Positions 59,188 to 64,000 of a DNA stretch of 64,000 bases are shown here, piece after piece. Position numbers and translations under genes: made by a program. Source of the stretch: Actinobacteria bacterium OV450 (GTDB lineage Bacteria > Actinomycetota > Actinomycetes > Streptomycetales > Streptomycetaceae); the NCBI GenBank assembly GCA_001298555.1, contig LJCW01000065.1, forward strand, positions 1 through 64,000, given 5' to 3'. Below the pieces are notes generated by a model, which worked only from the letters and a program-made list of their open reading frames with translations, was not told the origin of the DNA and made no database searches. Within the stretch, counting starts at the first letter, position 1. Each line of letters opens with the position of its first letter.

Positions 59188-59652
59188 TCAGCCCACCGCC
59201 TTCTTCACGAGCGCGCTGACGAGCTGTTCGTCGGCCGCGGTCAGCTCCTTCAAGGCGAAGGTGGTCGGCCACATCGCACCGTCGTCGAGTGCCGCCTGGT
59301 CGCTGAAGCCGAGCGTCGCGTACCGCGACTTGAACTTCTCAGCGCTCTGGAAGTGGCAGACGACCTTGCCGTCCCGGGCGTACGCGGGCATCCCATACCA
59401 CAGCTTGGGCGCGAGGCCGGGAGCGGCAGCCTTGACGATCTCGTGGATCCGCTCGGCGAGGACCCGGTCGGCGTCCGGCATCTCGGCGATCTTCGCGAGC
59501 ACGTCCTGTTCCGCTGCCGCCTCCTTCTCCGCCTTCGACGCGCCGCGCCGGGCCGCCGTGTTCTTCTGCTCCTGTGCGTGCTCCTTCATAGCGGCCCGCT
59601 CTTCGGTGGTGAATCCGCTGTACTTCTCGGCGGGCGAGTTCGTGGACGACAT
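59188..59652 (-). CDS. DUF1801/YdhG-like protein
   Basis: A 154-residue protein. A charged helical first half (EERAAMKEHAQEQKNTAARR; EKEAAAEQDVLAKIAEMPD) is followed by a DUF1801 (YdhG/iron-chaperone-like) domain: LAPKLWYGMPAYARDGKVVC, HFQSAEKFKSRYATLGFSD and LTAADEQLVSALVKKAV. The function is unclear in bacteria. GAGGAAAA precedes the ATG. It lies 98 bp downstream of the glyoxalase gene on the same strand and may be co-transcribed. Confidence 0.82.
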   Translation of the reverse strand: MSSTNSPAEKYSGFTTEERAAMKEHAQEQKNTAARRGASKAEKEAAAEQDVLAKIAEMPDADRVLAERIHEIVKAAAPGLAPKLWYGMPAYARDGKVVCHFQSAEKFKSRYATLGFSDQAALDDGAMWPTTFALKELTAADEQLVSALVKKAVG

Positions 59653-59750
59653 GGCGGTTTTCCTCTCGTACAAGGTGAGACAGACGGGACAGGTGTGGAG
59701 GTGCGGGAGCGCGGGGCCGGCAAGCGGCGCAGCGCGGGGTGGGAGGCGGG

Positions 59751-60389
59751 CTATGCGGCAGGCTCCCAGACGAACCCGTCCGGGTCGGTGAAGGTGCCGG
59801 CGGTGCTGCCGAGGACGATGCGGTGCGAGCCGTCGCCGTCCACGGGGACGCCGAGGTCCTTGGCCAGGGCGCTGCGCTTGTACAGGGCGAGCTTGACGGG
59901 GCTGGAGGTGCCGGGGGCGAACTCGGTGTATTTGCCGCCGAAGCTCTTGGCCACGGTCAGGCCGCGCTCGACGTAGAACTGCCTGGTGGCCTTCACGGCC
60001 TCGACGCCGAGCAGCAGGACCAGGTCGTCGATCTCTCGGGTGTCGGGGCCGGTGTCCTTCTTCGCGGAGGTCGCGATCTTCCAGATCGTCCCGTCCGGGG
60101 CCCGGACCACGCCGCTGTAGCCCCACAGCGACTTCGCGGTGGGCTTCAGGACCGTGGCGCCGGCGTCCACGGCGGAGGCGAAGAAGCCGTCGACGGTGGC
60201 CGGGTTGGACACCGTGAGTCCGAGGGTGAAGCCGCGGAATCCGGCGGATTCGGCCTCGGACACCCGCAGGCGTATGTATGTGTCCACGCCGAAGGCGGTG
60301 TAGAAGCGGTGGGCGGCCTCGGAGTCGGCGACCTCAAGGGTGACGGAGGCGAGGGACGTGGGGGCTGTGGTGGAAGCGGTGGTTGCCAT
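59751..60389 (-). CDS. Glyoxalase/bleomycin resistance (VOC) protein
   Basis: A 212-residue protein of tandem VOC half-domains: SLASVTLEVADSEAAHRFYT, FTLGLTVSNPATVDGFFASA, VVRAPDGTIWKIATS, and a second unit DDLVLLLGVEAVKATRQFYV with TFTDPDGFVWEPA. Such proteins act as metal-dependent lyases, dioxygenases or drug-binding proteins. ATG 60389 is chosen; TAACGT lies seven bases before it, the leaderless pattern seen in other genes here. An ATG nine bases upstream is less likely. Confidence 0.85.
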   Translation of the reverse strand: MATTASTTAPTSLASVTLEVADSEAAHRFYTAFGVDTYIRLRVSEAESAGFRGFTLGLTVSNPATVDGFFASAVDAGATVLKPTAKSLWGYSGVVRAPDGTIWKIATSAKKDTGPDTREIDDLVLLLGVEAVKATRQFYVERGLTVAKSFGGKYTEFAPGTSSPVKLALYKRSALAKDLGVPVDGDGSHRIVLGSTAGTFTDPDGFVWEPAA

Positions 60390-60499
60390 GAACATCACGT
60401 TAGGGGCTGCACCGCGGTCGGGGCTTCTCGATTCCTGACCGGTCTCGCAACCTGCTTCGCCCCGTGCGTCGGCAGCGTGAACGCCCTGGTGGCGGACGG

Positions 60500-60725
60500 C
60501 CGGCGATTCTGCCAGGGGCCGGCCCCATGAGGAGCTTCGCGGCCCGGGGCCGGCGGTCCCTCACGCGCGCCGGCAGCACGGCCGCCCACACGCGGCTCTC
60601 GAACGGCAGGGTGGTGTCGTCGACGAGCCCGATGAGCAGATCGGCGCCCTCGTCCCGGTGCCGGTCCAGGACCACGCCCCAGGCGGCCACGACCGGTAGC
60701 CGCCCAGTTTCTCGATGAACGAAGG
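60500..60725 (-). pseudogene. Remnant of a HEAT-like repeat gene
   Basis: One frame reads FIEKLGGYR and then the next reads AAWGVVLDRHRDEGADLLIG, LVDDTTLPFESRVWAAVL and RVRDRRPRAAKLL. The well-formed helical segment with high third-position GC looks like real but broken coding sequence. Its limits are approximate and the family is a guess. Confidence 0.3.
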
Positions 60726-60898
60726 CGCCGGCTGTCGGGCCTGTCGCTCGGTACTTGGCACAGCGGCCCTTCGACGCGCTGCCGGCCCTGCCGGCCCAGC
60801 GGTCTCCAGCGACTCACCCGACCCCGGCTCACGGGCATCCGGTGGGCATACGTATGATCTTCGCTTTCTCCCCCCGAGCGAAGGTCGGACAATCAGCG

Positions 60899-62299
60899 AT
60901 GCCACCCCGTAAACCCGCTGGCAGGTACGCCAGTTGGATCGCCGCCGCCCTCGCGGTGGTCCTCTCGGTCCCGGTCCTCGGTTCCCCCGCTCATGCGGCC
61001 CCCGGAGATCCGGCGACCGCGTCGTTCTTCAACCTCAAGTCCGGCCCCGACCTGAGCGGCCAGGTGGCCGATCTGAAAGCGGCTCTACCCACGGAGGGCG
61101 TGCAGGACTTGCTCGACCAGGGCAACCGGGTAGCGAAGACGGACGCGTCCTGCACCACCGACCCGTTCGGCTCCGGCGACGACGGCAAGGTGCTGGCGCC
61201 CGCCCAAAAGCTCTGCTGGGACTCCGGTGACTCCGCCACCGAGGAATGGATACCCCAGGGCGTCACCGGCGTCTCGGACGCCCAGACCGACGAGCTGTGG
61301 GGCTCCCGGAAGCCACTGGTCACCGCCTGGTACGACAAGGTCGGCAGTAAGGGCGTGCGGCTGTCGTTCCTCGACCCGAAGACCGCGATACCGGGCGACC
61401 CCGACGGCCGGCGGTACCGTCACGTCCTGCTGGTGGAGCCGTACTACAACAGCTACAACCACGTCTCCTACAAGGCGATCGACGTCCACGCGGGCGGCAT
61501 CGCCTGGTACAAGTACTACCTCTACGTCGCAGACACCATGAACGGCCTGCGGGTCTTCGACATGCGTTCCATCCTGGACCTGAACCCCGACCAGAACGCA
61601 TCGGTGGACGACACCACACTGGACGGCCTGAAGAGCAACGTCCGTGACGAAACCCAGATCGGCCGGCAGAGCAACGTCTACTACAGCTACACGTACCGGT
61701 ACGTGATGCCCCAGGTGGCCTCGTACAAGTTCGTCAGCGCCCAGGGCAATTCCTCCGCAGGCACCTGCGTGGCGACGGGAGCTCCGAAGGCCTCCTACAT
61801 CTCCGTCGACCGCAGCGACACCGCCGCTCCGGCTATGATCATGGGTGAGTACTGTGACTCCGACGACACGCACCCCGAGAAGGGCCGGGTCGGCGCACTG
61901 CCGATCGACGACGCCACCGGCCTCCTGAAGTCGACCAACGGCGTGGTCAGCGCGACGGGGGCGTTCTACCTGCCCCGCGACCTGACCCAGGGCGCGGCAC
62001 GTTACGGCGGCATGTACTACTTCAACCGCAGCTGGACCACGCACAGCGGCAGCCTGCGCCGGGCGACCGTCTCGGGCGGGCGTCTGGTGGACTACGGCGC
62101 CAACATCACCAACGCGGTCGGTCCCGAGGACCTGTCCTTCGAGCACGGGCAGAGTGTCCCGGGCGGCGGTACGCAGTACCTGTGGTCGCTGACCGAACAC
62201 CGCATGGACCCCACGGACCCGACGTGCACGGACACCGGCTCCCCATGCGGCCGGGTGATCTACGCACACCGGGTGACCGACGTCCTCGCCCGGCCCTAG
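60899..62299 (+). CDS. Secreted protein of unknown function with LVIVD-like propeller features
   Basis: A 466-residue secreted protein. The signal peptide is ASWIAAALAVVLSVPVLGSP, cleaved after AHA. The mature part has VLLVEPYYNSYNHVSYKAID, VHAGGIAWYKYYLYVADTMN and GLRVFDMRSILDL, similar to the propeller strands of LVIVD-type proteins, and four or more cysteines. No catalytic motif was recognised. ATG 60899 gives a proper signal peptide; an ATG 45 bp upstream is possible. Upstream are the palindrome CATACGTATG and the hairpin arms CTTCGCT/AGCGAAG in the probable 5' leader. Confidence 0.75.
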   Translation: MPPRKPAGRYASWIAAALAVVLSVPVLGSPAHAAPGDPATASFFNLKSGPDLSGQVADLKAALPTEGVQDLLDQGNRVAKTDASCTTDPFGSGDDGKVLAPAQKLCWDSGDSATEEWIPQGVTGVSDAQTDELWGSRKPLVTAWYDKVGSKGVRLSFLDPKTAIPGDPDGRRYRHVLLVEPYYNSYNHVSYKAIDVHAGGIAWYKYYLYVADTMNGLRVFDMRSILDLNPDQNASVDDTTLDGLKSNVRDETQIGRQSNVYYSYTYRYVMPQVASYKFVSAQGNSSAGTCVATGAPKASYISVDRSDTAAPAMIMGEYCDSDDTHPEKGRVGALPIDDATGLLKSTNGVVSATGAFYLPRDLTQGAARYGGMYYFNRSWTTHSGSLRRATVSGGRLVDYGANITNAVGPEDLSFEHGQSVPGGGTQYLWSLTEHRMDPTDPTCTDTGSPCGRVIYAHRVTDVLARP

Positions 62300-62405
62300 G
62301 GTCGCGCCTCACCCCTGCCGGGGCCGCCGCCATGTGGGTGGCCCCGGCAACCCCCGACGAGGGCCGGGCCGTCCACTCACGCCCGCACGGGCATCGAATC
62401 CTCGC

Positions 62406-62440
62406 GTGCTGCGTGCTGCGTGCTGCGTGCTGCGTGCTGC
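62406..62440. repeat. Five exact copies of GTGCTGC
   Basis: Five perfect, adjacent 7-bp units. They lie in the 283-bp gap between convergent genes and have no coding role that I can see. Such arrays are prone to copy-number change. Confidence 0.85.
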
Positions 62441-62582
62441 GGTCGCGGCGACACCGAACGAACAGCCTCGTCACGGCCCCGCCGGCCCTTCGCCGACCGC
62501 GGCTACGACTTCGACGAACACCGGCCGCTGGGTCGTCGAGCATGCTGAACCGATCGGTCGGGCTCGCCTTCGTGGGTTGCGG

Positions 62583-63440
62583 TTAGGGCGCCGTCGGTGT
62601 TTCTGGTTGGGCCAGGTGATAACCCAAGGGGGTTGCGACGTGTTCGACCGCCTGGCCCCTGCGCAGGGTTCGGATCAGGCCGGCACGCCGTAGCACCGCG
62701 GCGTGCCGGCTTGCGGCCGCGTTCGACACGCCGAGCAGTGATGCCAGTTGGCGGCCGGTCACTCCACCGGACGTGACGATGCACCTCAGCGCTGCCGCTC
62801 TGCCGACGCCCAGCAGGGAACGGAGCGCCGCTTCTTGGCCCGGGTCGGTCCGTGGAGCGGGTCCCGCGGGGATCCGGATGGTCAGGTGCTCGCCGGCCGG
62901 CTCGGCCAGGGTGACCCGTGGGCTGAGTGCGACTGCCTGGACCTGAAGCAAGCGCTCGTCCAGTTCGAGGTCCGCGTCGAAGGAGGTCGGCAGTTCCAGA
63001 ACACCCCGCCGGAGTCGGATGCCGTGTCCGAGTTGCTGGAGCATCGCCGAGGCTCCGCCGGCGACGTACCGCTGGGACAGGCCGACGGCCCTGGCTGCGA
63101 CCGCGGCCCGGATGCCCGAACTCTGTGGCTCGACGGCGGTGCTGCGCAAGTGGTCGATGGCGTTCGCGAGAACGCTGCAGGCCCGTTCCTCGCCCTCGGC
63201 GAGCGCCTTGGTGAAGGGCGTAGGACTGCGACAAGCGAACAAGTGGGAGAGGTAGCGGCGGCTGACACCCTCAGCGAGATCCGGTGAGACGCTGCGTGCG
63301 TAGAGCTGCATCAACAGGTCCTGAGGCCGCCCCCTGCGGACGTAAGCCCTCCCGGCTGCTGTGAGTTCGGCGTCGAAGTCCGGGAGGGAACAGACTCGCA
63401 CCCGGCCCAAGCCCTCGGACCCGAGATGAATCCGTATCAA
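62583..63440 (-). CDS. Winged-helix (ArsR-type) transcriptional regulator, long form
   Basis: A 285-residue protein with an N-terminal effector part (about 190 residues, opening IRIHLGSEGLGRVRVCSLPD) and a C-terminal winged helix (VGRAAALRCIVTSGGVTGRQ; LASLLGVSNAAASRHAAVLR; RAGLIRTLRRGQAVEHVATP). This is a Streptomyces-type ArsR-like family with the DNA-binding domain last. The start is read as TTG 63440: AGGAGG lies six bases upstream and family members start with this I-R-I-H motif. The ligand is unknown. It is convergent with the secreted protein at 60899. Confidence 0.82.
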   Translation of the reverse strand: MIRIHLGSEGLGRVRVCSLPDFDAELTAAGRAYVRRGRPQDLLMQLYARSVSPDLAEGVSRRYLSHLFACRSPTPFTKALAEGEERACSVLANAIDHLRSTAVEPQSSGIRAAVAARAVGLSQRYVAGGASAMLQQLGHGIRLRRGVLELPTSFDADLELDERLLQVQAVALSPRVTLAEPAGEHLTIRIPAGPAPRTDPGQEAALRSLLGVGRAAALRCIVTSGGVTGRQLASLLGVSNAAASRHAAVLRRAGLIRTLRRGQAVEHVATPLGYHLAQPETPTAP

Positions 63441-63599
63441 GGTCTGCCTCCTGCGCACTTGACTTCCCCACCAGGGCTTTTGCGCGTGCATGGCGAAAGC
63501 TACCCGTGGCCGCGCACAACCGAAACACTGCGAATGCACCACGGCGCGAAACTGCTGGGAACAAAGAGGAACCGGAAACTCTTTTCTGGAGGAAAATTC

Positions 63600-63986
63600 A
63601 TGATTCGTTCACTCCGGCGAGCTGCGGCCATGTCCATCGGGGCCGGCCTGTTGGCCGTCATGGGAACGGGGGGCACGGCCTACGCGGGTTCCACCGGAAC
63701 GGTGACTCTCACTGTTCCCGGATGCGTGGGCAAGCTGCACCTGGACGGCGGGGGCTCTTCCAACTGGGCCACTGCCACGCTGCAGTCCACCGGACCCAAC
63801 ACGTGCTGGCTGGCGTTCTGGTCGCGCAACACCGCGACTGGCAATCCGCCGGTCTCCCAAGGCTTCAGCGTCAGCCCGTACTCGACCGGCTCCGCGGGCT
63901 CGCCGTACTACCACGACAGCACACACCAGGTCGCCATTTCCATCTCCAACGGGACCAAACAGGTCGGCAGTGCTTGGTACAACTAG
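63600..63986 (+). CDS. Small secreted protein of unknown function
   Basis: A 128-residue protein with a Sec signal (RAAAMSIGAGLLAVMGTGGT ... AYA). The mature part is Ser/Thr/Gly-rich with two cysteines (VPGCVGKLHLDGGG and GPNTCWLAFWS) likely to be disulfide-bonded. No family was recognised. GGAGG lies eight bases before the ATG. The AT-rich stretch just upstream should hold its promoter. It is divergent from the winged-helix regulator, which may control it. Confidence 0.75.
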   Translation: MIRSLRRAAAMSIGAGLLAVMGTGGTAYAGSTGTVTLTVPGCVGKLHLDGGGSSNWATATLQSTGPNTCWLAFWSRNTATGNPPVSQGFSVSPYSTGSAGSPYYHDSTHQVAISISNGTKQVGSAWYN

Positions 63987-64000
63987 ACCGTTCAGGAACT

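Overview
The window looks like a chromosomal stretch of a Streptomyces (or close Streptomycetaceae) genome. The DNA is very GC-rich, third codon positions are almost always G or C, GTG starts are common, many genes seem to be transcribed without a 5' leader, and a complete conservon (cvnA-cvnE) is present. About 60 protein-coding genes are supported. I saw no rRNA, tRNA, CRISPR array, intact insertion sequence or prophage.

Region 1 (1-7500) is a sulfur-acquisition locus. It holds the start of a sulfonate-type binding lipoprotein, an Rrf2 repressor without cysteines, an SfnB/DszC-like flavin enzyme, an OmpR-type winged-helix regulator without a receiver domain, and a polar amino acid (probably cystine) ABC transporter. 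Three tiny cysteine-ending leader peptides precede its transcription units. Three copies of one 6-5-6 inverted-repeat operator sit at its promoters, and an array of 11-bp repeats lies just before the binding protein. This is the most interesting part of the window.

Region 2 (7600-15800) has several short leaderless genes (monooxygenase-like, acetyltransferase, MFS exporter, zinc ribbon). It also has the glycerol operon glpF-glpK-glpD, with an orphan dihydroxyacetone kinase DhaK divergent from it.

Region 3 (15800-25400) holds a membrane-anchored esterase, a small P-loop protein, a secreted HAF-repeat protein and a secreted serine hydrolase. It also has an HxlR/NmrA-type pair, a coupled four-gene operon (ArsR-type regulator, DUF2071 protein, membrane methyltransferase, small membrane protein), and a hydrolase whose start codon lies inside a perfect palindrome.

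Region 4 (25800-31300) is a class I terpene cyclase convergent with a conservon. The conservon P450 has lost the ExxR motif (CYP157 type).

Region 5 (32000-44800) is mixed housekeeping and accessory genes: amidohydrolase, D-alanyl-D-alanine carboxypeptidase, 14-helix MFS exporter, F420-type oxidoreductase with an altered inositol-monophosphatase-like protein, ATP-grasp protein, YecD-like hydrolase and DUF1772 protein. At least one frameshifted gene remnant (DUF6082 type) is present.

Region 6 (45000-50300) is an arsenic/arsinothricin cluster (arsO, arsR, arsN-type acetyltransferase, arsC), followed by an MFS/HxlR pair with repeated operators.

Region 7 (50400-64000) contains a DHFR-family protein, a 1.6-kb gene graveyard, a secreted propeller-like protein and a coupled nucleotidyltransferase-BON-metallophosphoesterase operon. 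It ends with a lamin-tail protein, acetyltransferase, DUF1801 and glyoxalase genes, and several secreted proteins of unknown role.
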